Shown in pieces: positions 7,688-15,925 of a stretch of 17,938 bases of DNA; position 1 is the stretch's first letter, and the number at the start of each line of letters is the position of its first letter. The position numbers and the translations under genes were made by a program. The DNA comes from CTSoil-075 sp964292325 (GTDB lineage Bacteria; Bacillota; Negativicutes; DSM-13327): contig CAXYVG010000077.1 of the NCBI GenBank assembly GCA_964292325.1, positions 1-17,938 on the forward strand, given 5' to 3'. The notes below the pieces were generated by a model, which saw only the letters and a list, made by a program, of their open reading frames with translations, ran no database searches and was not told the origin of the DNA.

Positions 7688-9007
7688 TTACGCAAGATTA
7701 TTTTCTAAATTTTCTTTAAAGTTTTCTAATTTTTCTAGAGCACGTTGAGCAATCAACCCGTTCTTTGTTTTCTTGTCTTTTATTCGAACTTCTAATGGCG
7801 GTAAAAGGCCAAAATTTATATTCATCGGTTGAAAATGCTTTGCATCTGTATTCGTAATATACTTACATAATGCACCATGAGCTGTTTCGATTGGAAATTC
7901 TATGCTCGCACGCCCTGATAAAATTCTTGTAGCATTGATACCCGCTACCAATCCTGATGCTGCTGATTCAATATACCCTTCTACACCTGTTATTTGTCCG
8001 GCAAATAACACCTGTGGATGTTCAATCATTTGCAATGTAGAATGTAAAATTTTAGGTGAATTTATAAACGTATTACGATGCATTACACCTAACCGAACAA
8101 ACTCCGCTTTTTCAAGTCCTGGTATCAAACGAAAAACACGTTCTTGCTCTGGCCACTTTAAATGCGTCTGAAAACCAACAATATTGTATAATGTAGCTGC
8201 AAAATTGTCCTGACGCAATTGTATCACTGCATGAGGAGTAGCACCTGATTTTGGATCTTCAAGGCCTACTGGTTTAAGTGGTCCAAAACGCAATGTATCA
8301 ATTCCACGACTCGCCATTTCTTCTACTGGCATACAGCCTTCAAAAAAAATAGGTTTTTCAAAATTTTTAACAGGTACTGTTTCTGCATTGGTTAATTCAT
8401 TCCAAAAGTTTGTATATTCTTCTTTATTCATTGGACAGTTGAGATAATCATCAGTACCTTTACCATACCGAGAAGCTTTGTATACCTTCTCCATATCTAG
8501 CGATTCTCCTAATACAATAGGTGCAGCCGCATCATAAAAATATAGATATTGATTCCCTGTCATACGCCCAATTGCCTCCGATAAGATCGGTGATGTTAAT
8601 GGTCCGCTTGCAATAATCAGTGGCCTATCTTGAGGAATCTCCGTTACTTCTTGATTGATAATCGTTACGCGTGGATGAGACTTTAAAATATCTGTTATAT
8701 ATTTACTAAATCCCTCACGGTCTACTGCCAGTGCACCACCAGCTGGAACTTTTGTAGCATCTGCAGCTTTCATAATGAGAGAATTCAGTTGGCGCATTTC
8801 TTCTTTTAATAACCCAACAGCATTCTCTAGACCGGCCCCCCGTAGAGAGTTACTACAAACCAGTTCTGCGAATTGGTCCGTATGATGAGCTGGCGGCATG
8901 ACATGAGGTCTCATTTCATATAAGTCAACGTCATAGCCTGCTTCTGCGACTTGCCATGCTGCCTCGCTACCAGCCAGACCAGCACCAATAATAGTTACTT
9001 TTGACAC
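7688..9007 (-). CDS. trmFO: Methylene-tetrahydrofolate:tRNA (uracil-54) methyltransferase TrmFO
   Basis: TrmFO makes ribothymidine at position 54 of the tRNA T-loop using FAD and methylene-tetrahydrofolate instead of S-adenosylmethionine. The 439-residue product opens with the FAD dinucleotide motif GAGLAGSEAA (8-17). The two cysteines shown to matter in the B. subtilis enzyme (53 and 226) correspond to Cys51 in ELVCSNSLRG and Cys225 in FFEGCMPVEE. GVEGYIESAASGLVAG near the C-terminus closes the FAD site. It starts with GTG 9007, preceded by GGAGGGG at a good distance, 22 bases after topA. Formerly called gid. The folate link to the fol genes nearby is suggestive but not evidence of shared control. 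Confidence 0.97.
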   Translation of the reverse strand: MSKVTIIGAGLAGSEAAWQVAEAGYDVDLYEMRPHVMPPAHHTDQFAELVCSNSLRGAGLENAVGLLKEEMRQLNSLIMKAADATKVPAGGALAVDREGFSKYITDILKSHPRVTIINQEVTEIPQDRPLIIASGPLTSPILSEAIGRMTGNQYLYFYDAAAPIVLGESLDMEKVYKASRYGKGTDDYLNCPMNKEEYTNFWNELTNAETVPVKNFEKPIFFEGCMPVEEMASRGIDTLRFGPLKPVGLEDPKSGATPHAVIQLRQDNFAATLYNIVGFQTHLKWPEQERVFRLIPGLEKAEFVRLGVMHRNTFINSPKILHSTLQMIEHPQVLFAGQITGVEGYIESAASGLVAGINATRILSGRASIEFPIETAHGALCKYITNTDAKHFQPMNINFGLLPPLEVRIKDKKTKNGLIAQRALEKLENFKENLENNLA

Positions 9008-9029
9008 ATTTGCCCCTCCGATTATATTG

Positions 9030-11207
9030 TTATTCTTTTTTTATTTTTTCTTTCTTTTTTGTTGGCAATTTAGCCTTTTTTTTACTGTTTTTTGCTGTAG
9101 TTTTTGTTGTCGTAGTTGTTTTTTTCTCAGGAGTAACAGGATGCGTTTCACACGCTTCATTACTACAAAATGTTTTAAAAAGACCATTTTTCAAGTTATG
9201 TCGTAACATAAAAGCACCACATACCTGACAATTTTCTTTTAATGGCATATCCCATGTCATAAAATCACAGGTAGGATAATTCTGGCATCCGTAGAATATT
9301 TTGCCCCGTTTCGTTTTTCTTTCTACAATATTACCAGCACACTTGGCGCATTGTACACCTGTTTCTTTTAAAATCGCCTTGGTATTGCGACAAGCAGGAA
9401 ATCCTGGGCAAGCAAGAAAATCACCAAATCGACCATGTTTCACTACCATATATTTTCCGCAATTTTCACACTGAACATCCGAGACTTCTACTGGAAGCTC
9501 AACATGACCAATTTCTTCTTCCGCATGTGCTAAATCAACAGCAAACCACTTATAAAAATCTTGTAATAATGCCAATCGCGAGCCTTTACCTTCTGCAATT
9601 TCATCCAGATTATTTTCCATCTTCGCAGTAAATTCAATATCAACAATTGCTTTAAAATATTGTTTTAACAAATCAAGAACGACAAAACCTAATTCTGTCG
9701 GTTGAAATTTTTTCTCTACTCGCAGTACATAGCCCCTAGCTAGAATGGTTTCAATAATCGGTGAATAGGTACTCGGACGACCAATACCTTTTTCTTCTAA
9801 TACTTTGACTAACGTCGCTTCGGTATACCTAGGTGGTGGTTCTGTAAAATGTTGTTTGGGCATTATTTTATCCATTTTTAACACTTGCCCAACTGTCATA
9901 TCTGGTAATGTAATATTTTTTTCTTTTTCCTCATCATCTTTACTCTCGGTATACACAGCCATAAAACCAGCAAATTTAACAGTTGAACCAGTAGCTCGAA
10001 GTCCAAAACGTCCAGCAATAATATCCACTGTTAAGGTATCATAAATAGCAGCCGCCATTTGACTGGCAATAAATCTTTCCCAAATTAACGTGTATACTCG
10101 TAGCTGTTCCCTTGATAGATGAGAGATTAATTTTTCGGGAGGTAATTCAAAACTAGTAGGTCGAATTGCCTCATGTGCATCTTGCGATTTCTTATTTAAA
10201 TATACTGGACTTTTTTCAGGTAAATATACATTTCCATACTTTCCTTCAATATATGTACGTGCCTCTTGTTGAGCCGACTCAGAAACACGTACAGAATCCG
10301 TACGCATATAGGTAATAAGGCCAACTGGTCCAGAATTCCCTAGTTCAATTCCTTCATACAACTGCTGAGCAACCATCATGGTCTTACGAGAGGTAAATCC
10401 TAGTTTACGTGATGATTCTTGCTGCAAACTGCTAGTAATAAAGGGAGCCGAAGGATTCCGGCGACGTTCCCGCCGTTTTACATCACTTACGGTATACTCC
10501 GCTTGTTCTAATTCACTTTTAAAACTTTCTGCTTGGTCTACATTATCAACCTTAAGTTTTTTACCATCAACCAAAATAACCTGAGCATCAAATAAAGTAG
10601 ATTTCGGTTTTTCTCGCATTTTAGCTAGTAATGACCAATATTCCTCTGAAACAAAGGCTTGGATTTCTTTCTCACGGTCACATATAATTCCGACTGCGAC
10701 AGATTGTACGCGTCCAGCACTAAGTCCTTTACGTACTTTACGCCAAAGCAGTGGGCTAAGCTGATAACCGACCATTCGATCTAATAGGCGCCTAGCTTGC
10801 TGCGCATCTACACGTTCCATATTAATAGCTCTCGGATGTTTGACCGCATTTTGAATGGTTGATTTCGTGATCTCATTAAACTCAACCCGACACGCCTGAT
10901 CTTCAGGAATATTTAAAATATGTGCTAAATGCCAAGCAATCGCTTCCCCTTCGCGGTCAGGGTCAGAGGCCAAATAGACTTTATCAGCAGATTTAGCAGC
11001 ACTTTTAAGTCCCTTTATAATATCGCCCTTACCTCGTATATTGATATATTTAGGTGCAAAATTATTATCAACATCTACACCAAACTGACTTTTAGGTAAA
11101 TCACGTAAATGTCCCATTGAAGCCTTCACTGTATAATTTTTACCCAAGAATTTCTCAATTGTCTTGGCTTTAGCTGGTGATTCAACAATCACTAATGCTT
11201 TACTCAC
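9030..11207 (-). CDS. topA: DNA topoisomerase I
   Basis: This is the type IA enzyme that relaxes negative supercoils through a transient 5'-phosphotyrosine. The TOPRIM domain is at the N-terminus (VIVESPAKAKTIEKFLG, with the acidic SDPDREGEAIAWH at 81-93); SAGRVQSVAV lies at 163-172 and the active-site Tyr is residue 300 in GLITYMRTDS. GIGRPSTYSPII follows. The C-terminus has three four-cysteine zinc modules (CENC...CPGFPAC, CAKC...CQNYPTC, CQVC...CSNEAC) and a Thr/Lys-rich tail likely to bind nucleic acid. Length 725 is normal. GTG 11207 is used, directly after the dprA stop, with GGAGG inside the dprA end, so dprA and topA are translationally coupled. Confidence 0.97.
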   Translation of the reverse strand: MSKALVIVESPAKAKTIEKFLGKNYTVKASMGHLRDLPKSQFGVDVDNNFAPKYINIRGKGDIIKGLKSAAKSADKVYLASDPDREGEAIAWHLAHILNIPEDQACRVEFNEITKSTIQNAVKHPRAINMERVDAQQARRLLDRMVGYQLSPLLWRKVRKGLSAGRVQSVAVGIICDREKEIQAFVSEEYWSLLAKMREKPKSTLFDAQVILVDGKKLKVDNVDQAESFKSELEQAEYTVSDVKRRERRRNPSAPFITSSLQQESSRKLGFTSRKTMMVAQQLYEGIELGNSGPVGLITYMRTDSVRVSESAQQEARTYIEGKYGNVYLPEKSPVYLNKKSQDAHEAIRPTSFELPPEKLISHLSREQLRVYTLIWERFIASQMAAAIYDTLTVDIIAGRFGLRATGSTVKFAGFMAVYTESKDDEEKEKNITLPDMTVGQVLKMDKIMPKQHFTEPPPRYTEATLVKVLEEKGIGRPSTYSPIIETILARGYVLRVEKKFQPTELGFVVLDLLKQYFKAIVDIEFTAKMENNLDEIAEGKGSRLALLQDFYKWFAVDLAHAEEEIGHVELPVEVSDVQCENCGKYMVVKHGRFGDFLACPGFPACRNTKAILKETGVQCAKCAGNIVERKTKRGKIFYGCQNYPTCDFMTWDMPLKENCQVCGAFMLRHNLKNGLFKTFCSNEACETHPVTPEKKTTTTTKTTAKNSKKKAKLPTKKKEKIKKE

Positions 11208-12290
11208 TTAGATTCCCTCCTTAGCGATACGCAAATAACGTTTTCCACTCTGCTCTATCGCTAATCCACGTAATTGCAATTGTAATAGAATATATGGAAC
11301 AATTGTTGTCTGTAATTTAGTATTTATAATAATATCTTCAATACCTACTGGACTTTCATAGGAAAGTGTTTTATAAACTAACTCTTCTTCTACACTGAGC
11401 TCTAACTTCATAGGTTCATTTTTCCCCAATTGAAGATTATATTCTTCTAATATATCGATACTACTTTCCACTAATTTTGCACCTTGTTTGATCAATTTAT
11501 GAGTTCCTTTACTTGACTGTGAAAAAATACTCCCAGGTACAGCAAAAACATCACGTCCCTCTTCCAAGGCAAAATCAGCTGTAATTAACGCACCACTCTT
11601 TTCGGCTGCCTCAACAACGATTACCCCACGAGATAATCCATTAATAATCCGATTACGAGCAGGAAACTGTCCCGGATGAGCCACTGTCTTCGGCGGATAT
11701 TCAGAAACAACAGCACCACATTCTGCAATATGAGCAAGTAGCTTTCTATTTTCCGGCGGATAAGCCACATCGACCCCGCAGCCAAGTACTGCGATCGTAT
11801 ATCCTTTTGTCAACGCTCCTTGATGGGCTGCTGTATCAATACCACGAGCTGCACCACTTACAACCCATATATTTGCTTCGGCTAATTCTGCAGCTAGCAT
11901 GGTGGCAACATTTTTCCCATAAGCCGAAGCACGTCTAGCACCTACAATTGCCACACAATTTTCAGTTGTTGGTAACGTCCCTCGGTAATAAAACACATAG
12001 GGAGGATTAAAAGTCTGTAACAATAGCTTAGGATACTCAGGATCATTCACTGAACAAATATGAATGTCACTTTTTTCCCATTCAGATGCTAATTTATATA
12101 TATCTGTATTTTCCTGATGTATGAGTAATTTATTATATAGGACATCATCTAAACACCTACACAAAAATAAATCACGCTTACTAGCCTGCCAAGCCTGTTG
12201 CGCGCTACCAAAAAATGAAACTAAAGAGGTAAGATGTGCACGACCAATACCAGCCACCATTTGTAATGCCGCTAAATATATCTTTTCCAT
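11208..12290 (-). CDS. dprA: DNA-processing protein DprA (Smf)
   Basis: DprA binds incoming single-stranded DNA during natural transformation and loads RecA. The 360-residue product has an N-terminal helical (SAM/HhH-like) region with MVAGIGRAHL, then the Rossmann-like core: VGARRASAYG at 116-125, SGAARGIDTAAHQGAL at 145-160, AVLGCGVDVAYPPEN at 167-181, FPARNRIINGLSRGVIVVEA at 209-228 and SGALITADFALEEGRDVFAVPG at 232-253. A C-terminal winged-helix-like domain occupies about 295-355. ATG 12290 follows CGGAGG. It heads the dprA-topA-trmFO group with its own likely promoter. DprA is widespread even in bacteria not known to be competent, so competence is not implied. Confidence 0.97.
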   Translation of the reverse strand: MEKIYLAALQMVAGIGRAHLTSLVSFFGSAQQAWQASKRDLFLCRCLDDVLYNKLLIHQENTDIYKLASEWEKSDIHICSVNDPEYPKLLLQTFNPPYVFYYRGTLPTTENCVAIVGARRASAYGKNVATMLAAELAEANIWVVSGAARGIDTAAHQGALTKGYTIAVLGCGVDVAYPPENRKLLAHIAECGAVVSEYPPKTVAHPGQFPARNRIINGLSRGVIVVEAAEKSGALITADFALEEGRDVFAVPGSIFSQSSKGTHKLIKQGAKLVESSIDILEEYNLQLGKNEPMKLELSVEEELVYKTLSYESPVGIEDIIINTKLQTTIVPYILLQLQLRGLAIEQSGKRYLRIAKEGI

Positions 12291-12300
12291 TTTGCCTCCG

Positions 12301-12352
12301 ATATTGCTATTGATGTATAATCTTCCTTATTATCCCCAACAAATAGCAATAT
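12301..12352 (-). promoter_or_regulatory. Hairpin in the dprA 5' leader
   Basis: An 11-base perfect inverted repeat pairs ATATTGCTATT (12342-12352) with AATAGCAATAT (12301-12311) around a 30-base loop that itself can pair ATAAT with ATTAT. It starts about six bases after the predicted transcription start and ends directly against the CGGAGG ribosome site, so it fills nearly all of the leader. No U-run follows it, so it is not an intrinsic terminator. Its role is unknown. Confidence 0.6.
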
Positions 12353-12364
12353 AAAACACTGGTA

Positions 12365-12394
12365 ATTATAGCACACATATATATTACATACCAA
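12365..12394 (-). promoter_or_regulatory. Sigma-A type promoter of dprA-topA-trmFO
   Basis: On the minus strand, TTGGTA (12389-12394) and TATAAT (12365-12370) are 18 bases apart, and the -10 is preceded by TGC, making a full extended -10. Transcription would begin near 12358, about 68 bases before the dprA start codon. It lies in the short gap after the glycosyltransferase gene, where I see no terminator, so read-through from the fol operon is also possible. Confidence 0.65.
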
Positions 12395-12408
12395 GAAAAA
12401 TGTAAATA

Positions 12409-13542
12409 TTATTCATTTTGCACTTGCGAAATCGCATACTCCGCTATTTTATCAGCTGCCATTGGTTGACTAATCCCTACAGCGTTTTCCTTTAAAATGG
12501 TTAACTGCTCTGGATGCTCAATAAATAGCATTTTGATCATAGATTGTATATCTTCCAACGAATCGGCACGAAGAGCAGCTTTACACTGCAAGAGATAATT
12601 GGTATTTGCTTCTTCTTGACCTGGAATCGGTTTATAAATCAGCATAGGTACTCCTGTAGTTAAGGCCTCTGCAGTCGTCATACCCCCAGGTTTTGAAATA
12701 ATCAGATCAGAAACAGCCATTAATTCATTTATATTATCGACATACCGTAAAATTCGTACTCTATTATGCAGTTTGGGTTGTAACGCCATCAGTTTATTAT
12801 ACATATTCGTGTTATTTCCTGTGACAACAACCAGTTGGAGAGTCATATCAATGGCCTCACAAGAAATCACAATCTCATCCATCGGTAATATCCCAGCACC
12901 ACCACCGATAATTAAAATCGTTTTAATCTTACTATTAAATTCTAACTCCGTCAATATTTTCTCTTTATCTATTTTTTGTAAAAATTTCTCATCAATTGGA
13001 ATCCCCATCACTTTAATACAGCTATGATGTATACCATATGTAACAAGAAAATCACGCATTGCTTGATTAGCAACTACATAATGTTTAATCTCAGAGTAAA
13101 TCCATAAACGATGTATCACAAAATCAGTGACCACTGCTATGACAGGAATATTAATTTTCTTCTTCTTAACTAAATAAGCTACAAGACCAGCTGGTGTAGC
13201 ATGCGTACATACAATCACTGCTGGATTATACTCTATAATATATTTTTCCATTTTTTCACTTAAATAGCCACTAATGATTTTACGTCCTAGCAATGCAATG
13301 TAACTTTCATTGCCCCAGCTATAGGCCATCCCATATAGCTGAGGTATGAGTTTCAATATTTTAAAATATATCTTTAAAATGCATTTTCCGATCATAGGGC
13401 TAAAAAAATCAAAAACATTTACTATTTTCGTTTCCATATCCGTCTTTTTTTTGCATAGTGAAGAACTAACAGCCTGGGCTGCCCGTATGTGACCTGCTCC
13501 AACAGGAGCGCTAATGAATAATATTTTACACAACTTAGCCAA
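12409..13542 (-). CDS. MGDG synthase-like GT28 glycosyltransferase
   Basis: The 377-residue product has the two-domain GT-B build of the MurG/MGDG-synthase family. The N-terminal domain starts with FISAPVGAGHIRAAQAV (9-25), the glycine/histidine loop of MGDG synthases, and has VCTHATPAGLVAYL at 111-124. The C-terminal domain has IIGGGAG at 211-217 and the sugar-nucleotide site ISKPGGMTTAEALTTGVPML at 282-301. Relatives add glucose or galactose from a UDP-sugar to diacylglycerol at the membrane inner face (UgtP in B. subtilis), so a glycolipid or envelope role is likely, but the acceptor cannot be read from sequence. No signal peptide is seen. TTG 13542 follows GGGAGG at eight bases. It is the last gene after folK, 29 bases downstream. 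Confidence 0.85.
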   Translation of the reverse strand: MAKLCKILFISAPVGAGHIRAAQAVSSSLCKKKTDMETKIVNVFDFFSPMIGKCILKIYFKILKLIPQLYGMAYSWGNESYIALLGRKIISGYLSEKMEKYIIEYNPAVIVCTHATPAGLVAYLVKKKKINIPVIAVVTDFVIHRLWIYSEIKHYVVANQAMRDFLVTYGIHHSCIKVMGIPIDEKFLQKIDKEKILTELEFNSKIKTILIIGGGAGILPMDEIVISCEAIDMTLQLVVVTGNNTNMYNKLMALQPKLHNRVRILRYVDNINELMAVSDLIISKPGGMTTAEALTTGVPMLIYKPIPGQEEANTNYLLQCKAALRADSLEDIQSMIKMLFIEHPEQLTILKENAVGISQPMAADKIAEYAISQVQNE

Positions 13543-13571
13543 CTACTAATCCTCCCTATTGCATATTTTCC

Positions 13572-14063
13572 TCACTGATCATCCAGTTTTTTATAAAAAA
13601 TTACATCACTCACGTCATCTCGTTTATCTAGTAATTCTGCAGGCGTATACCCTTGGTATACTTTTAGATCACTTGCTATTTCTTGTAATGGTATTAGAAC
13701 AAAACATCTTTCATGTAACAAAGGATGAGGTATGGTTAATACCTCATCCTTTATCATAAGATCATGATAAATAAGCATATCAATATCGATATTTCTTGGA
13801 CCCCATCTCTGGTCACGAACCCTTCCCATATGACATTCCACTTGTAAACATACTGCCAGTAAATCCTTGGGCGGCAAAGTGGTATGAATACGAATCACGG
13901 CATTTAAAAAGTCTGGCTGCATTGTCACGCCAACTGGCTTTGTTTCATATAAAGAAGATATTTTATCAATACTAATATCTTTATGTTTACTAAGTTCTTG
14001 AATCGCATCTTTTATATTTTTCTGTCGATCTCCAATATTAGAGCCTAAACCAATTAAAATCAT
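13572..14063 (-). CDS. folK: 6-hydroxymethyl-7,8-dihydropterin pyrophosphokinase (HPPK)
   Basis: FolK moves pyrophosphate from ATP to 6-hydroxymethyl-dihydropterin, making the substrate for FolP. The product begins MILIGLGSNIGDR, the usual family start, and contains the HPPK signature RVRDQRWGPRNIDIDMLIY at 81-99 with the two magnesium-binding Asp residues 93 and 95, plus IPHPLLHERCFVLIPLQEI after it. I chose ATG 14063, giving 163 residues, four bases after the folB stop; AGGAG lies 11 bases upstream, a little far. A longer frame from 14099 overlaps folB and adds residues foreign to the family. Order folP-folB-folK points to one operon. Confidence 0.96.
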   Translation of the reverse strand: MILIGLGSNIGDRQKNIKDAIQELSKHKDISIDKISSLYETKPVGVTMQPDFLNAVIRIHTTLPPKDLLAVCLQVECHMGRVRDQRWGPRNIDIDMLIYHDLMIKDEVLTIPHPLLHERCFVLIPLQEIASDLKVYQGYTPAELLDKRDDVSDVIFYKKLDDQ

Positions 14064-14067
14064 CTTT

Positions 14068-14427
14068 CTATTTTCTCCTAGTCGTTTCAACCTGTACATA
14101 ATCGAGTAATCCAGGTATAGCCACGGCTGGTTTTCTAATTTTTACATTTACTTCCGTAGCGATTGTCGTTTTTAATATCATCTCTGCAATATGAGAACCA
14201 ACAGCCTCCAATAATTGAAATTTATGATTTTCCATAATTTCTTTAATATTGCTATATACGATCGTATAATCAACCGTATCAGCAAGATTATCTGTTTGGG
14301 ATGCTAACGTCAAATCCGCAGTTATTTCGACATCAACCAAAAATTTCTGACCTTGTTCTCGCTCATATTCATAAACACCATGAAAACCATAAAAGATCAT
14401 ATTTTGCAATAAAATTTTGTTACTCAT
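14068..14427 (-). CDS. folB: Dihydroneopterin aldolase
   Basis: FolB cleaves 7,8-dihydroneopterin to 6-hydroxymethyl-dihydropterin and glycolaldehyde, supplying FolK. The 119-residue product matches the family: FYGFHGVYEYEREQGQKFLVDVEI holds the conserved Tyr/His/Gly and the substrate-binding Glu near residue 21, DTVDYTIVY is the conserved mid-protein strand, and VNVKIRKPAVAIPG near 94-107 carries the catalytic Lys region. ATG 14427 overlaps the folP stop by one base (TAATG) and follows AGGAG at nine bases, so translation is coupled to folP. Confidence 0.96.
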   Translation of the reverse strand: MSNKILLQNMIFYGFHGVYEYEREQGQKFLVDVEITADLTLASQTDNLADTVDYTIVYSNIKEIMENHKFQLLEAVGSHIAEMILKTTIATEVNVKIRKPAVAIPGLLDYVQVETTRRK

Positions 14428-15629
14428 TATCCATCACTCCTCATCATCATATCTGTCATTTTAGCAATTCTCGCTATTGCCTGTACATCATGAACCCTTA
14501 CAATATTCGTACCCTTCGTAATTCCCACAGCTACAGTGGCACCTGTACCTTCGACCCTATCATCAACAGGAAGACCTAGTACTTCACCAATAAATCTTTT
14601 GCGTGAAGTACCGAGCAAAATTGGGCAACCTAATGACTTTAATTCTTCGAGCCGTGACATAACCAGTAAGTTCTGCTCATGGGTTTTACCAAAGCCAATA
14701 CCAGGATCAATAATAAAGTTTTTAAAATCAATACCCGCTTTTAGTCCAATTATAATGCTATCTTTTAAAAATTCACATATATGCGACATAATATCTCGCG
14801 TATACTCATTTCCCTGCTGATTATGCATAATAATCACTGGTACATTATACTGCGCCACTACCTTAGCCATTTGATCATCATACTGTAAGCCCCATATATC
14901 ATTAATCATGTGTGCCCCAAGCTTTAATGCCTCTAAGGCAACACTCCCCCTATAGGTATCAACTGAAACCGGCACACTAGATACCTCCAGTACCCTCTCA
15001 AGTAGTGGTGCTAAGCGTTCTAGTTCTACTTCTGCCGTTATTTGTTCATTATTGCCATAAGGTCTTGTCGATTCAGCACCAATATCAATAATATCGGCAC
15101 CATTTTTGATCATCTCTTCCACATGACGCAAGGCAGCATCGATACTATTATAGCGCCCACCATCAGAAAAGGAATCGGGCGTAACATTCAAAATCCCCAT
15201 AATTAAAGTACGTCTAGGCAGTATAGATAATTGATGGTTCGGCCACTCATATTGACGGCTAGGAAATAGTTCATTGGTGTTTAAGACACGTTCAATCACC
15301 TGTGCTACTTTCGGCAATCCCCATGGTTGGATTTTTAATTGTACTAATGCCAATCTATACTGTTTTAGTGTAGCACAAATCAGAACATCGGTATGCGATA
15401 TACTAAGATCTGCTGTACCTCTTGCAACAGCAACTTCACCACCTTTAGCTAAGAATGTTTGCTTTAATAAGTTGGCATCTTTCGCTGGAACTTTTTCTAA
15501 CTTTATAATTTGAAATACAGCTTTATTAGACATAATGCTAATACCAACTTTATCACATTTAATTTTAGAAAGTTCTATCTCAGCTTGTTTTAAATTACTA
15601 ATCTGAATTTTATATGCATTCAAAGCCAT
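14427..15629 (-). CDS. folP: Dihydropteroate synthase with an N-terminal extension
   Basis: FolP condenses dihydropterin pyrophosphate with p-aminobenzoate to dihydropteroate and is the sulfonamide target. The TIM-barrel domain begins near residue 140: IMGILNVTPDSFSDGG at 143-158, DIGAESTRP at 182-190, VSVDTY at 221-226, IND at 242-244, MH at 268-269, DPGIGFGKT at 308-316 and SRKRFIG at 342-348, so the active site is complete. About 135 residues precede it, about half as long again as the usual 260-280 residue enzyme; that part is basic-hydrophobic, without signal peptide or clear motif. ATG 15629 follows AAAGGAG and no better start lies near the barrel. It is first in the folP-folB-folK-glycosyltransferase operon. 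Confidence 0.96.
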   Translation of the reverse strand: MALNAYKIQISNLKQAEIELSKIKCDKVGISIMSNKAVFQIIKLEKVPAKDANLLKQTFLAKGGEVAVARGTADLSISHTDVLICATLKQYRLALVQLKIQPWGLPKVAQVIERVLNTNELFPSRQYEWPNHQLSILPRRTLIMGILNVTPDSFSDGGRYNSIDAALRHVEEMIKNGADIIDIGAESTRPYGNNEQITAEVELERLAPLLERVLEVSSVPVSVDTYRGSVALEALKLGAHMINDIWGLQYDDQMAKVVAQYNVPVIIMHNQQGNEYTRDIMSHICEFLKDSIIIGLKAGIDFKNFIIDPGIGFGKTHEQNLLVMSRLEELKSLGCPILLGTSRKRFIGEVLGLPVDDRVEGTGATVAVGITKGTNIVRVHDVQAIARIAKMTDMMMRSDG

Positions 15630-15925
15630 ATTTCTCCTTTTAAAATAACCTAGATATAATACATCACAGAAAGCATACTCTCTACTATTGGTGTTCCAAA
15701 ATAAATGATAGAATCCTTCTTACGCTATATATCGTAGTGTATATCTGTATATTTTCTTGTTACGTCACCTTTTATCCTCTTTTTTTACATAATTTATCAA
15801 CATTTTACTATATAGCTATCACTAACTCTTCTGCATAGCAAATGCCCTATCACTCATCCTCGACGGGCTAACAATACAACTTTCATTTTCTTAGTGTTTT
15901 ATATATAAAATAATAAATTTGATTG
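15630..15925 (-). promoter_or_regulatory. Non-coding region upstream of folP
   Basis: No gene is seen in these 296 bases. A weak promoter on the minus strand may be TTGGAA (15694-15699) and TATGCT (15672-15677), 16 bases apart, which would give a short leader before folP. An imperfect palindrome TACGCTATATATCGTA sits at 15721-15736. Close to the zinc-ribbon gene end only a short GCCC/GGGC pairing is seen, without a following U-run, so I do not call a terminator. Confidence 0.25.

Noticed and set aside
9001..9228. Plus-strand frame with a hydrophobic, Phe/Val-rich product
   Set aside because: It is the antisense of the Lys/Thr-rich topA tail; poly-Lys codons read backwards give Phe and Val.
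15841..15880. GCCC/GGGC pairing downstream of the zinc-ribbon gene as a terminator or riboswitch
   Set aside because: Only four pairs across a long loop, no U-run and no match to a riboswitch core I know.
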